Below, piece by piece: positions 1 through 9,685 of a stretch of 64,000 nucleotides of DNA. Numbering within the stretch: position 1 is the stretch's first letter; the number at the start of each line of letters is the position of its first letter. The notes under the pieces are model-generated. The model saw nothing but the letters and a program-made list of their open reading frames with translations. It was not told the DNA's origin and searched no databases. Source of the stretch: an uncultured Bacteroidota bacterium (lineage in GTDB: Bacteria > Bacteroidota > Bacteroidia > Chitinophagales > Chitinophagaceae); contig CAILLK010000102.1 of NCBI GenBank assembly GCA_903835005.1, positions 22,595 through 86,594 of the forward strand, read 5' to 3'. A program made the translations under genes and the position numbers.

Positions 1-834
1 TCGCGCCTTGGGTTGCTTGCGCATCCATTCCAGCTCTTTGCGAAACTGGTTGCGTGCTTTATCTATATTCGATATTGTGTTTTCTATACGAGCGGCTTTC
101 TTCTCCAGGTAGCTCTGGTAATCCCCCTCATAGGTATACAGTTTCTCCTCATCCAGCTCCCAAATTTCATCACACACATCTTCCAGGAAGTAACGGTCAT
201 GGGTAACCATAAGCAGGGTTACCTTCTGCATGTTCAGGTAGTTTTCCAGCCACTCTACCATGGTTACATCCAGGTGGTTGGTAGGCTCATCCATGATCAG
301 CAGAACGTGCTTGTGTTCAAACCCGATATCTATAAGCACCTGAGCCAAAGCTACCCTTTTACGTTGCCCGCCCGACAGTGTTTTTACCTTCTGGTCCAGG
401 TTATGAATGTTGAGTTTGTTGAGTATCTGGTGCACCTTGGCTTCAAAGTCCCAGGCGCCCAGTTCATCTATTCTCGACAGCGCTGCCGACAGGGCTTCGT
501 GGTCCTTAGAGCCTTCAGCCAGTATCTTTTCATAATTGCGCATGGCCTCGGCCACGGGGTGCCGGTAATGAAATATATTATCGAGTACCGACAGTTCCTC
601 TGCAAATTGCGGCTCCTGTTCAAAGAGCGCTACCGTTACATCCTTATGTATCCATATATTCCCTTCATCCACAGTATCCTTGCCCGATAGTATTTTCAGT
701 AAGGTACTTTTACCGCTGCCATTGCGGGCAATAAGAGCTATTTTATCGCCTTCGCTGATATGGAAGGTGATATTGGTAAACAGTGGTTTTATTCCGTAAG
801 ATTTGCTGATCTTGTCTGCTGAAACGTAATGCAT
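1..834 (-). CDS. ABC-F family ATPase (partial, N-terminal 278 residues)
   Basis: The frame starts at an ATG complementary to 832-834 and is still open at the left edge, so only the N-terminal part of a protein of about 600 residues is present. The translation holds a complete first nucleotide-binding domain: Walker A ARNGSGKST near residue 36, signature LSGGQRKR, and Walker B LLIMDEPTNHLD. It ends in the charged coiled linker (ELEWMRKQPKAR) that joins the two ATPase domains in Uup-like ABC-F proteins. These proteins lack membrane domains and act on translating ribosomes or nucleic acids. The family call is firm; the subfamily (Uup-like) is inferred from the linker. The gene is divergent from the BlaI cluster. 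Confidence 0.9.
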   Translation of the reverse strand, partial: MHYVSADKISKSYGIKPLFTNITFHISEGDKIALIARNGSGKSTLLKILSGKDTVDEGNIWIHKDVTVALFEQEPQFAEELSVLDNIFHYRHPVAEAMRNYEKILAEGSKDHEALSAALSRIDELGAWDFEAKVHQILNKLNIHNLDQKVKTLSGGQRKRVALAQVLIDIGFEHKHVLLIMDEPTNHLDVTMVEWLENYLNMQKVTLLMVTHDRYFLEDVCDEIWELDEEKLYTYEGDYQSYLEKKAARIENTISNIDKARNQFRKELEWMRKQPKAR

Positions 835-981
835 AAGCGGCGCAAAGGTAGGGGGATAAGTTGAAAGGATAATTGATGGAAAAGTTAATAAGTTGGTTGG
901 AATGGAAAAGAAAGACAACATAAACAAGTTTTTGGCCACAACACCTGTAATCAGGTTGAGGAAATAATTTTCAATTATTTT

Positions 982-1036
982 AACTAAAAAATTAGTTTGT
1001 AAACTAAATAGTTAGTAGATTTACTAAAAAATTAGT
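982..1036. promoter_or_regulatory. Clustered BlaI/MecI-type operator dyads
   Basis: Several overlapping inverted repeats built on TTAGT/ACTAA lie just upstream of the repressor gene. The clearest is 992-1007, with 7-bp arms TTAGTTT and AAACTAA around GT. A second is 1012-1027, with arms TTAGTA and TACTAA. Weaker ACTAA/TTAGT pairs lie at 982-997 and 1023-1036. BlaI/MecI repressors bind short dyads in their own promoter as dimers, so autoregulation is inferred from position and symmetry. Confidence 0.65.
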
Positions 1037-1046
1037 TGAAACATTT

Positions 1047-1427
1047 ATGAAGACGCCATTCAAGCCACTGACGAAAGCCGAAGAAGAGATCATGCAGGTA
1101 TTATGGAAGCTGGAAAAAGCATTTGTAAAAGACATTGTTGACGAACTGCCGGAGCCCAAGCCGCACTATAATACGATCTCTACCATCATAAAAATACTCT
1201 GTGATAAGGGCATAGCATCTTTCGAATCTTTCGGGAAATCGAACCGGTATTACCCGCTGGTGAAAAAAGAAGACTACACCAGGCGATCTATGAAGCAGTT
1301 TGTGAAAGGGTATTTTGAAGGGTCCTATTCCAATATGTTTTCCTTTTTTGCCAAAGAAAAAGATATTAGCATTGAAGACCTGGAAAGCATACTGAAAGAA
1401 CTGAAAAACAATTCACCTAAAAAGTAA
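1047..1427 (+). CDS. BlaI/MecI/CopY-family transcriptional repressor
   Basis: The 126-residue protein has the BlaI winged-helix domain from about residue 8 (LTKAEEEIMQVLWKLEKAFVKD, split here as a family hallmark) through the recognition helix and wing (HYNTISTIIKILCDKG), followed by a helical dimerisation tail. Length matches the family. Members repress their own operon, and repression is lifted when a cognate M56 membrane peptidase senses a signal and cleaves them. Two M56 genes follow directly, the first 6 bp downstream, and dyads lie upstream at 982-1036. No beta-lactamase is nearby, so the signal and regulon are unknown. Confidence 0.92.
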   Translation: MKTPFKPLTKAEEEIMQVLWKLEKAFVKDIVDELPEPKPHYNTISTIIKILCDKGIASFESFGKSNRYYPLVKKEDYTRRSMKQFVKGYFEGSYSNMFSFFAKEKDISIEDLESILKELKNNSPKK

Positions 1428-1433
1428 TTTTTT

Positions 1434-2759
1434 ATGTTGTACTTCATTCAGGTAAACCTTTACACAATGGCAATGCTGGCCATTTATAGCCTGTTTCTGT
1501 GCAACAGGCCTTTATATCAGCAGAGCAGGTATTACCTCATATCCTCGGCATTATTGCCGCTGATACTGCCGCTGATACACATGCCGGAAAGATATAGCCC
1601 CCAATTGCAGGAAACATCTTTGCTTCGATTTAACCTGCCGGAAATTTTAATCTCCGCAACCAGGCATACAGTGGAAATGCCCGGCAAGGTGGACTGGTTA
1701 GCTGTTGGGTATTTAATTATTGCTGGAATTATCATTGCATGGCAATTATTGAATGGTTTTCGCCTCTGGCAACTGATCCGGAACAGGCAGCAGGTAGACC
1801 ACGGCAGCTATAGACTGGTAATAGCTCCGGGGTTAGCACCGGGAAGTTTTGGAAATTATATATTTTTCCCCGACGGGGAAATTAATGATAACATTATGGC
1901 ACATGAATGTGCGCATATACAACTGAACCATACCCGTGATATACTCGTGATTACTTTGCTGCAGGCCCTTATCTGGCCGAACCTGTTACTGATATGGATT
2001 AAAAAAGAACTGCAGCAGGTACATGAATTCCAGGCCGATGAACTGGTAAATGCGGATATAGCTGTTTATGCTGAGTTATTGCTGTCTTCAGTTTTTCAAA
2101 CGCAATCCTTGCATCTTATACATTCATTTATTAATCACCCCATAAAACGCAGAATTATGATGCTATTAAAAAAGCCTTTAGGCCAATCAGCAAGATTTTT
2201 ATGTCTGTTAAAAATTGGCACGGCTACTATGGTTACTATTTTAGGTTTGATTTATTTGCAAAGCTGTAACCAAAAAGTGAATAATACCAATCAGTCAAAC
2301 AGTCTGGCATCAACCCCGGGAAGTATTGATTCATTAAAAAAGATTAATTCTCCGGATAAGGAAAATGATCCCTCTATTTTCCATAAGGACTATGATACCT
2401 ATTATGACACGGTGAAAAAAGATGGCAAGCTTGCTGTAAACGAACATCGCGTATATAAATCATTTGGCGCTATGGACAGGAAGCCGGAACCGGTTATTGA
2501 TATTTATAAATTCCTGGCCGACAATATCAGATACCCTGAGAGCGCAAAGCAAGGTGGAATTCAGGGCAGGGTTGTTGTGCATTTTATAGTCAATGAAAAT
2601 GGTAAAATTTGTAATCCTGAAATGGTTAGGGCTCCGGATATGTCATTAGCGAATGAAGCGCTGAGGGTTATCCGCACAATGCCCGACTGGAAACCCGGAA
2701 TTGTAAACGGAAAACCTGTTGCTGCTTACTTTTATTTACCGATCGTTTTTAAGCTTTGA
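1434..2759 (+). CDS. BlaR1-like M56 peptidase with C-terminal TonB domain
   Basis: This 441-residue membrane protein has N-terminal hydrophobic helices, then the gluzincin motif HECAH at residues 157-161 and a downstream HEFQADEL supplying the third zinc ligand region. A further membrane segment lies near residue 255. The last ~80 residues (from DNIRYPESAKQGG to the C-terminus) form a TonB C-terminal domain, which in TonB proteins touches outer-membrane receptors. M56 proteins sense an extracytoplasmic signal and trigger cleavage of BlaI repressors. The TonB end suggests the sensor contacts periplasmic or outer-membrane partners; such fusions are known in Bacteroidota, but the ligand here is unknown. 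Confidence 0.88.
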   Translation: MLYFIQVNLYTMAMLAIYSLFLCNRPLYQQSRYYLISSALLPLILPLIHMPERYSPQLQETSLLRFNLPEILISATRHTVEMPGKVDWLAVGYLIIAGIIIAWQLLNGFRLWQLIRNRQQVDHGSYRLVIAPGLAPGSFGNYIFFPDGEINDNIMAHECAHIQLNHTRDILVITLLQALIWPNLLLIWIKKELQQVHEFQADELVNADIAVYAELLLSSVFQTQSLHLIHSFINHPIKRRIMMLLKKPLGQSARFLCLLKIGTATMVTILGLIYLQSCNQKVNNTNQSNSLASTPGSIDSLKKINSPDKENDPSIFHKDYDTYYDTVKKDGKLAVNEHRVYKSFGAMDRKPEPVIDIYKFLADNIRYPESAKQGGIQGRVVVHFIVNENGKICNPEMVRAPDMSLANEALRVIRTMPDWKPGIVNGKPVAAYFYLPIVFKL

Positions 2760-2774
2760 TTTTAACCCGTATCT

Positions 2775-4043
2775 ATGACCTATTTACTTCAAATTACTGT
2801 TTATACTGCAATACTCTTTGCAATATATCTGCTGTTGTTAAAAGACCGTGTGGCCCATATTTGGAACCGGGCTTACTTATTGCTGTGCGCCGCTTTACCG
2901 ATGGTAATTCCTCTGATAAGTATACCTTCCATTCAAAGGGCAAGTCCTGTTATCAGCAGGTCGGCTGGTATTTTATTGCTGCAGGTATCGGGTATAACAA
3001 CAGGAAGTAAAAGGATATCGGAGGTAGTTAATTGGAGCTATGTGGTAACCATTATTTATGTTATGGTTTCGCTGGTTATACTGGCCTGGACATTATTTCA
3101 TATTATCAGGTTTCTAAAGTTAGTGACACGAGGCAATTATGAAAAAAATGGCGGGGTAAAAGTTGTCAGAGAAACAAATGCAGGCCCTGGCAGTTTTCTG
3201 AATATTATTTTCTTTCCGGGTAAAAATATTGATGCCGTTATTTATGAGCATGAGCAGGCTCACATCAGGCTGAAGCACAGTTTTGACCTGATTTTTATTC
3301 GCTGCATGCTCATTGTTTTCTGGCCGAATATTATGCTGTACATGCTGATAAAAGAGCTGAAAATGGTGCATGAATTTCAGGCCGATGCACTGGCCGCAGG
3401 GAATAAGATAAGCTACATAAATACCCTGCTCAATAATTCATTTCATACGCATAGGTTTTCAATGGCCAATACTTTTTTCCATCACCCAGTAAAGAGGAGA
3501 ATCAGGATGATGAACAAATCGGTTCTGAGCTCAAAGGGATTGTTTTTTCTAGCTGCAAGGTCATTTATAGTAACAACTGTTTTAGTAGCTGCTATGGTTT
3601 ATTTACAGAGCTGTAAGCAACCTGTGCAAGCCATCCCTGATGAGACGATTTTTCAATTTAATTTCAGGACTGATACTGCAATTATTAAGGTGACTGAGGA
3701 TAGGACAGATTTACCAAAGCCGATAGTCTTACCAATCAGTGAGTTGAAGAGTGATTGGAGTTTAAATGCACAATTTAATGATAGGCCTGAATTTGTTATT
3801 GTTCCTGATGCAGTGCCGGGGTCATTTACTATTATGGGATCAACGGGAGCACTTAAAAATGAAAATTTAACTGTACAGGTAACAGATTTAAATGGTAAGA
3901 CAATATTTGAGAGGACTGTAACTACCCCTGCTGGTTATTTAAATGAAAAAGTTATACTTAATAACCTGAGGAGCTTCACTCCCTATACTGTAGATGTTTA
4001 TTCTTCATCTTTTAATGAAAAATTACTCCTTATTGCGAAGTGA
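2775..4043 (+). CDS. Second BlaR1-like M56 peptidase
   Basis: The 422-residue protein is a paralogue of the preceding gene: similar N-terminal helices, the motif HEQAH at 159-163, a downstream MVHEFQADAL, and a membrane segment followed by a Cys-containing stretch (YLQSCKQ) near residue 275. The ~140-residue C-terminal periplasmic region lacks the TonB domain. It is instead a beta-rich segment resembling part of a T9SS-like or Ig-like fold (VTDLNGKTIFERTV). The gene starts 15 bp after the first peptidase, so the two are probably co-transcribed under the BlaI repressor. Confidence 0.85.
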   Translation: MTYLLQITVYTAILFAIYLLLLKDRVAHIWNRAYLLLCAALPMVIPLISIPSIQRASPVISRSAGILLLQVSGITTGSKRISEVVNWSYVVTIIYVMVSLVILAWTLFHIIRFLKLVTRGNYEKNGGVKVVRETNAGPGSFLNIIFFPGKNIDAVIYEHEQAHIRLKHSFDLIFIRCMLIVFWPNIMLYMLIKELKMVHEFQADALAAGNKISYINTLLNNSFHTHRFSMANTFFHHPVKRRIRMMNKSVLSSKGLFFLAARSFIVTTVLVAAMVYLQSCKQPVQAIPDETIFQFNFRTDTAIIKVTEDRTDLPKPIVLPISELKSDWSLNAQFNDRPEFVIVPDAVPGSFTIMGSTGALKNENLTVQVTDLNGKTIFERTVTTPAGYLNEKVILNNLRSFTPYTVDVYSSSFNEKLLLIAK

Positions 4044-4083
4044 AATAAATAAATGTATTTTACGTTAAATGTTATAAAAATCT

Positions 4084-5502
4084 ATGAAAAACCTGATCCT
4101 TCTCTTGCTTACAACCCATTGGATAAGCGCTTCGGCAAAAGACAATTTTCACCTTACAGGGCATATAAAGAATCAGCTTGCTGATACTATTAAAATAAGC
4201 TACAGCCCCGTTTGTATAGTTTACAAGCCAGTAGTGTATAAAGCTAAGTTATCTGATGGTGACTTCAGTTTAGGGTTTAGTATTCCTGAAGGCTATACTG
4301 ATCTGACCATTAAAATTGGTAATAAGGAGACCGAAATTTATGGAGGCCCTGATGCTGATCTTACATTAACTGCGGATGCGGCTAATTTCGACAGTACTGT
4401 ACATTATGAAGGCAAAGGTGATGCAATCGCCAATTACCTTGCTAAATGTGTGCTGGAGAAACACGCCATCCGCAATGTGAACCTGCACGCCCAGATGCTG
4501 GGAACTTATGAACCGGAAGAATACAAGTCAGCACTGAAAAAACTGATTAACGAAGAAAACGAGTACATTGATAAAAATGCCGCCGGACTGCCCGAATCAT
4601 TCGTCAGTTATATCAGGAAGGCAAATCAGTACGAGGTTTGGTACACCATGTTTATGTATGCTTGGCGACATGAATCTATAAAACAGAAAACTACGAGTGT
4701 AAAGGATATCCCTGCTGAGTTGTATGCTGTAACAGATGCTATTCCTGCCGACTTTGATGATAATTTACTACCCATGCTTTCTTACAGGGTATTTCTGAAC
4801 AATTTTTATTCGTCACGGGTGTCGGGTGAAAATGCACGAAAAAAGATAAAGATGGAGCCCGGAGAGTGGCAGGATTCTGTGTTCGCCAGGGAATACAGGG
4901 AGATGCCGCCATTAACGGCCGAATTTCTGGTGGGCAATCAGATTTACAAGTCATTACCTCATTCCCGGATCAGTCAGATAGAACATGAATTCGCCAACTA
5001 TAAAGAGCATTTCCCTAGCAGTAAAAACATCGCCCTGCTCGATGAAGCAATTGAGCAAAGAAAGTTAACAACCCCGGGTAAGCCGGAAATTGATTTTGAT
5101 ATCACTACGCCCGATGGAACAAAAATGAAGCTTTCAGATCTTAAGGGTAAGGTTGTCTATATAGACTTCTGGTCGCGTGGATGTGTGCCCTGCATAGGGG
5201 AAATGAATGGCGCAAAAATCGTCAGGGAACATTTTGCCGGCAAGCCCGTTGCATTTGTTTATGTATCGGTAGATGAGGATGAAGCGACCTGGAAGGGTGC
5301 CGTCAATGCGTTTACGGCAGATGGTATCAATACCCACCTGGAAAATGGCAGGGAATCGGAGGTAGTAAAGAAATATGAGGCAGACGGCATACCCTGCCAT
5401 TTTATTGTAGGGAAGGATGGCAGGTTCGCAGCAGTAGATCATGTAGTTAGCCCTTCGGATCCAGACAGCCTTATTGCACAGATTGAACAGTTGCTTCAAT
5501 AA
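4084..5502 (+). CDS. TlpA-like thiol-disulfide oxidoreductase with N-terminal DUF4369-like region
   Basis: The 472-residue protein begins with a signal peptide (MKNLILLLLTTHWISASAK). A beta-rich region with GHIKNQLADTIKISY resembles the N-terminal domain common in Bacteroidota TlpA proteins, followed by a helical middle. The C-terminal ~135 residues form a thioredoxin fold with active site CVPC at 367-370 in the context VVYIDFWSRGCVPC, and a cis-Pro loop (GIPCHFIV). Such proteins reduce or exchange disulfides in the periplasm. It lies 40 bp after the M56 genes and may belong to the same BlaI-controlled unit; that link is inference. Confidence 0.88.
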   Translation: MKNLILLLLTTHWISASAKDNFHLTGHIKNQLADTIKISYSPVCIVYKPVVYKAKLSDGDFSLGFSIPEGYTDLTIKIGNKETEIYGGPDADLTLTADAANFDSTVHYEGKGDAIANYLAKCVLEKHAIRNVNLHAQMLGTYEPEEYKSALKKLINEENEYIDKNAAGLPESFVSYIRKANQYEVWYTMFMYAWRHESIKQKTTSVKDIPAELYAVTDAIPADFDDNLLPMLSYRVFLNNFYSSRVSGENARKKIKMEPGEWQDSVFAREYREMPPLTAEFLVGNQIYKSLPHSRISQIEHEFANYKEHFPSSKNIALLDEAIEQRKLTTPGKPEIDFDITTPDGTKMKLSDLKGKVVYIDFWSRGCVPCIGEMNGAKIVREHFAGKPVAFVYVSVDEDEATWKGAVNAFTADGINTHLENGRESEVVKKYEADGIPCHFIVGKDGRFAAVDHVVSPSDPDSLIAQIEQLLQ

Positions 5503-5596
5503 CCATCTGAATGAACCTTGGATTTTATCATTAATGAAATCTCTTTTTGCTAAGAAAGGCGTAATTTTAATTGCATTTTTCTCAAAAACCGATTTT

Positions 5597-7015
5597 ATGA
5601 TCAGGAATTACCTTCCCTTAATCAATCCCTTTGTTTCATTGTTCGTACCTCTGAAAAACATTATCATTACCCTGGTAATTATTATTGCTGCCAATAATGC
5701 TATAAACGCTCAGGCCTGGGGCAATATGGGGGCTGCAGGGTTTACACCTGCTGCTGCGCCCTATGCCACTATAGCGGTTTATGGCATTGATACAACTTAT
5801 ATAGCCTATGAGGATGCAGATACCGGATACCGGGCATCCGTTATGAAGTTCAACGGCACCGGCTGGGTGCAGGTGGGCAACCAGGGGTTTTCGTCGGGCA
5901 GCGCATTATATACATCTATTGCTATAGATGGTTCTTGCACTCCTTATGTGGTGTATGAAGACAATGCCAATGCCGACAATGCCACAGTTATGAAATTTAA
6001 TGGCTCTGTATGGGTTGGCGTGGGCAGCATTGCATTCTCCGGTGTAAGTGTTGCCAATACCTCAATAGCAATCGACAGCACAGGCGCTCCCTATGTTTGT
6101 TTTCTTGATATAGGAAATAACAAACCGACTGTGATGAAATATACCGGAAGCAGTTGGGTAACAGTGGGCGGCTCTGATTTTTCGGCCGGCGTGGCCCAAA
6201 ACCCCGCTATGGCGCTAGGGCAGGGTGGTGTGCCCTACGTTGTATTTGCCGACGGCGCAAATGGTTTTAAGGCCACGGTGATGAAATATGCCGATACAGG
6301 TTGGGCGATTGTTGGCAGTGCCGGATTTTCGGCCGATACTGCCGGATATACCAGTATAGCCATTGATACCGCTGGTACTCCTTATGTGGCTTACCAGGAT
6401 GCAGGTAATGGCTATAAAGCAACTGTTATGAAATTCAACGGTACATCATGGACCCCTGTAGGAACGGCCGGAATTACTGCCGATACTGTACTTTATACCG
6501 CCATTGCCACTAGCCACTCCGGTACTCCTTATCTGGCCTTCGCTGATTACAGTTATGGCTATAAAGCTACTGTAATGAAATTTGATGGTACCAGCTGGAT
6601 GGATGTTTGTTCGCCCGGGTTCTCTGCGGGTACGATTACTCAGCCTTCCTTAGCTATTGGCAGTACTGGCTTTCCTTTTTTAGGCTATGAAGACGGTGCC
6701 TATAGCGATAAGGCCTCAGTAATGATGCTTACTTTTCCTGAAGATGTGAAAAATGCTTCAGCTAAGTCAGCCACCGGTTTAACAGTATTCCCTAACCCTA
6801 ACCAGGGAATATTTACTATTAGCCCGGTTACCACCAAAACAGAACCTTTGGACATAACCATCACCAATGAGCTGGGTGTAACTATAAAAGACATAAAGAT
6901 AACAGCTGATCATGCCACAGAAATAAATCTGGATATTCCACCTGGAATTTATTTCCTGGCCGCCACCACAGCCACTGGGAAATGGTATAGTAAGGTCATT
7001 ATTACACTACAGTAA
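5597..7015 (+). CDS. Secreted repeat protein with T9SS type A sorting domain
   Basis: The chosen ATG at 5597 gives a clean signal peptide ending in AINAQ. In-frame starts at 5474 and 5534 lie further upstream, and 5474 would overlap the thioredoxin gene. The mature part holds about eight ~50-residue repeats with a conserved core of the type TPYVAYQDAGNGYKATVMKF, likely blades of a beta-propeller. The C-terminus carries a Por sorting domain beginning VFPNPNQGIFTIS and ending in GIYFLAATTATGKWYSKVII. The protein is therefore exported through Sec and then the type IX system to the surface or medium. No catalytic motif is visible. Confidence 0.85.
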   Translation: MIRNYLPLINPFVSLFVPLKNIIITLVIIIAANNAINAQAWGNMGAAGFTPAAAPYATIAVYGIDTTYIAYEDADTGYRASVMKFNGTGWVQVGNQGFSSGSALYTSIAIDGSCTPYVVYEDNANADNATVMKFNGSVWVGVGSIAFSGVSVANTSIAIDSTGAPYVCFLDIGNNKPTVMKYTGSSWVTVGGSDFSAGVAQNPAMALGQGGVPYVVFADGANGFKATVMKYADTGWAIVGSAGFSADTAGYTSIAIDTAGTPYVAYQDAGNGYKATVMKFNGTSWTPVGTAGITADTVLYTAIATSHSGTPYLAFADYSYGYKATVMKFDGTSWMDVCSPGFSAGTITQPSLAIGSTGFPFLGYEDGAYSDKASVMMLTFPEDVKNASAKSATGLTVFPNPNQGIFTISPVTTKTEPLDITITNELGVTIKDIKITADHATEINLDIPPGIYFLAATTATGKWYSKVIITLQ

Positions 7016-7092
7016 TAAGGGTTATCAGGCCTTTAATAGAAGTATCAACTCTGGAATACCTGAGAAAGTTGTTTACTGGTAAAACTGTTTAA

Positions 7093-8226
7093 CTACAGCT
7101 TAATCATCTTACCTGCAATACCATCTCCCGCCGATGTGCGGATCAGGTAAAGATAATCTCCTGCAGGTAATGCAGAGGTATTTACATTAATCAGGTGTTC
7201 GCCTGTGGTGAGCTTATTTTGTGTAATTGTATTCAGAAGATGGCCTGACATATCCATGATCATAACAGTTACATCAGCGCCTGCGCTTAATGAGAACCGG
7301 ATATTGGTATAATCAGTTGCCGGATTGGGGTAATTGCCGAAGAAGGAGAGATTATTCCGGGTTATTTTGCTGGTGCCTGCAGTGGAATAACCGATAACAG
7401 CAATAGGGTAAATGTCGAGATTGGTTTTCAACAATGCATTCTGTGTATAATTATCGTACCATGTATTATCAGATCCCTGGGTGGCATTCTGAACATTGAT
7501 AAAAGTATCAACAGTAGTATCTATGCCGGGATTAATATTGGAATCTATAGTGAAATTTGCAGCAGGATATCGCTCTCCGTTTTTTGAACAGGCCAGACCA
7601 AAATTGTCTCCGTTTGTGGTCAGCCCGGTGGAAACGTTATAGGTATAATTGACGCTGTATCCTACATAAAACGGAGCTGATAAAAAGCTGGTGGGCGTGG
7701 CAAACAAAAACTCTTTCAGCGTGTCATGTGTGGCGCCTATACCCAATTGGGTAACTGATACTGTGTCGGAAGCCAGTATTGTTGAAGGGAAGCCGTTATA
7801 GATCAGACTACCGGATATTGGAACGGGATAAGTTTGGTTCCAGACATTAAAATTAACCGTTTGAGCAGATAAAGGATTCACCTTTCCGCTGAACAATGCA
7901 AAAACGCCGATTACCTGTATAGAACTGTCGTAAGCATAAAAATCATAACGCTCGGCAAACGACTTATCATTCCAGTAATTAGTACCGGTAACATAACCAC
8001 TGTCCGTTCCGATGGTATAAATGGTGATGGTATCGCTGCCTGAAACATGAGGGATAGAAATGGTATCGCCAAAGGTGGTTGTTCTGCCTGAAGGTAATCC
8101 TGCAGAAAGGTTATCTGTATTATTGTTTATACATTGAATATCCTGCTCATGAATATTTTTGATTCTTTGGGCAAATGCAGGGAAACTAAAAAGGATGGCA
8201 AAAAAAAGTATAAAAAAATTTTTCAT
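7093..8226 (-). CDS. Secreted protein with T9SS type A sorting domain
   Basis: The 377-residue protein has a signal peptide (FFILFFAILFSFPAFAQ) and a Por domain at its C-terminus (GNYPNPATDYTNIRFSLSAG, ending in YLYLIRTSAGDGIAGKMIKL in pieces). The ~270-residue middle is beta-rich and shows no recognised enzyme motif. It is a clear paralogue of the neighbouring upstream gene at 8429-9514 (shared DSGYxxGT, FGDMSERYDF-like and FFGNYPNPA segments), so a tandem duplication is likely. It probably has a surface or extracellular structural role; the specific function is unknown. Confidence 0.82.
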   Translation of the reverse strand: MKNFFILFFAILFSFPAFAQRIKNIHEQDIQCINNNTDNLSAGLPSGRTTTFGDTISIPHVSGSDTITIYTIGTDSGYVTGTNYWNDKSFAERYDFYAYDSSIQVIGVFALFSGKVNPLSAQTVNFNVWNQTYPVPISGSLIYNGFPSTILASDTVSVTQLGIGATHDTLKEFLFATPTSFLSAPFYVGYSVNYTYNVSTGLTTNGDNFGLACSKNGERYPAANFTIDSNINPGIDTTVDTFINVQNATQGSDNTWYDNYTQNALLKTNLDIYPIAVIGYSTAGTSKITRNNLSFFGNYPNPATDYTNIRFSLSAGADVTVMIMDMSGHLLNTITQNKLTTGEHLINVNTSALPAGDYLYLIRTSAGDGIAGKMIKL

Positions 8227-8376
8227 TCTTTGGTTTTAAAATTGGCATTAAAAATACACATCATTCAGTTAATGAAACTCATTTCTCTCATAAAACTGCG
8301 TTAATAGTCCTTGTATGCCGCCTTTTACGTAAAATCCAATTAACCCAAAATCGTTTGTTTTTGATTACCTGAATAA

Positions 8377-8413
8377 AAACAATCCCCGACGAGTTTTCAT
8401 CAGGGATTGTTTT
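8377..8413 (-). terminator. Rho-independent terminator between the two T9SS paralogues
   Basis: An inverted repeat with arms AACAATCCC and GGGATTGTT is flanked by a T run on both strands. On the minus strand it lies 16 bp past the stop of the gene at 8429 and ends in TTTTT, so it should terminate that transcript. Confidence 0.7.
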
Positions 8414-8428
8414 TTTATCATTCCAACC

Positions 8429-9514
8429 TTATTTTACAACTGTCAGTTTGCCACCAAAGCCATCGCCTTCTGTAGTGCGGAGCAGGTAAATATAGTCACC
8501 TGAAGGCATGTTTGAAGTATTGATATTAATTGTTTGACTGCCGGCTGCAAGGTTTGATTGTTTAATAGTATTAATAATTCTGCCAGACATATCTGTAATC
8601 TGCAAAGTAACACCTGTATTGCTTGCCAGAAAGAAAGAAACATCAGTGCTGTTGACGGCAGGGTTAGGATAATTGCCAAAGAAGGTAAGGTTGTTTTTGG
8701 TAATACCTTTTACGCTAAGTACATTCCTCGCCGAAACTATCGGGTAAATATAAAATTCATAAGGCAGGCCAAAATTATCAGTTGCATTGTCATGCCATCC
8801 GCTGCCATCATTATATAGTGTTGCATTCTGGTTATTTACTATCGTATCTGCACCGGATAGGGTAACAACCGGAGTTGTTCTTTCATATTGGGTGGTTGTA
8901 TAAAGACCGATTGTATCGCCAGCAAGGGCCGTATAATCGTAGTTTATCTGATAACCCACAAAAAACGATTTATTGAGGAAAGCAGTTGGTGTGCTGAACA
9001 GGAAAGTTTTAAAGGTATCGGCTAAAGTATCAGCTGCAGCTATTCCTAAATTGGTAATTGGTACAGTTACAGAATCGAGTGCGATATCTGGGAATCCGCT
9101 CTCATAAACATTTGTAGACACTGATTCCTGTGGGCCAACATTCCAGGTGTAAAATGTTACCTTTTTGGTTGAAGCAGGGTTCACAGTGCCACCAAACAGC
9201 GTTACAACCCCAATAACCTGGAGGTTACTGTCAATACTGTTGAAATCGTATCTTTCGGAATAGCCCATATCCCCGAACGCATCTGTACCAGAAATAAATC
9301 CACTGTCGGTAGTCATGCCTGCATAGTAAAGTGTAGGCGTATCGGCCAGTACCGTGTTTCTTAAGGTATCGTATATGCTTGTAGTTTTCGCAGATACCTT
9401 ATTCAGATTTGCATTCAGATTTACTGTTTTGGAAGTGTGCCCTTCTGAAACTCTTTGTGCCAAGGCGCCAAAACTCATACCGGCAGCTGCGGCAAGTAAA
9501 ATTAGCTTTTTCAT
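8429..9514 (-). CDS. Secreted protein with T9SS type A sorting domain
   Basis: The 361-residue protein has a signal peptide (MKKLILLAAAAGMSFGALAQ) and a C-terminal Por domain (FFGNYPNPAVNSTDVSF through GDYIYLLRTTEGDGFGGKL). The middle shares motifs with its neighbour at 7093-8226 (TTDSGFISGTDAFGDMGYSERYDF), so the two form a paralogous pair transcribed in the same direction. No catalytic residues are recognisable. It should be secreted via Sec and T9SS; function unknown. Confidence 0.82.
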   Translation of the reverse strand: MKKLILLAAAAGMSFGALAQRVSEGHTSKTVNLNANLNKVSAKTTSIYDTLRNTVLADTPTLYYAGMTTDSGFISGTDAFGDMGYSERYDFNSIDSNLQVIGVVTLFGGTVNPASTKKVTFYTWNVGPQESVSTNVYESGFPDIALDSVTVPITNLGIAAADTLADTFKTFLFSTPTAFLNKSFFVGYQINYDYTALAGDTIGLYTTTQYERTTPVVTLSGADTIVNNQNATLYNDGSGWHDNATDNFGLPYEFYIYPIVSARNVLSVKGITKNNLTFFGNYPNPAVNSTDVSFFLASNTGVTLQITDMSGRIINTIKQSNLAAGSQTININTSNMPSGDYIYLLRTTEGDGFGGKLTVVK

Positions 9515-9685
9515 TTTGTTGATTTTTTATCAAGTAGTTTTAATACGTGCAATAGATATTCTTTTCGGGCGAAGGTTTAAACCCGTAAGTGATAAAAAAT
9601 CCTTAAATGCAGTTGAAATGTTACAGTGAATTGTCAGTTAGCTGATTAAATCATCGTATAATTCTGATTGATTTATACAATTAAA

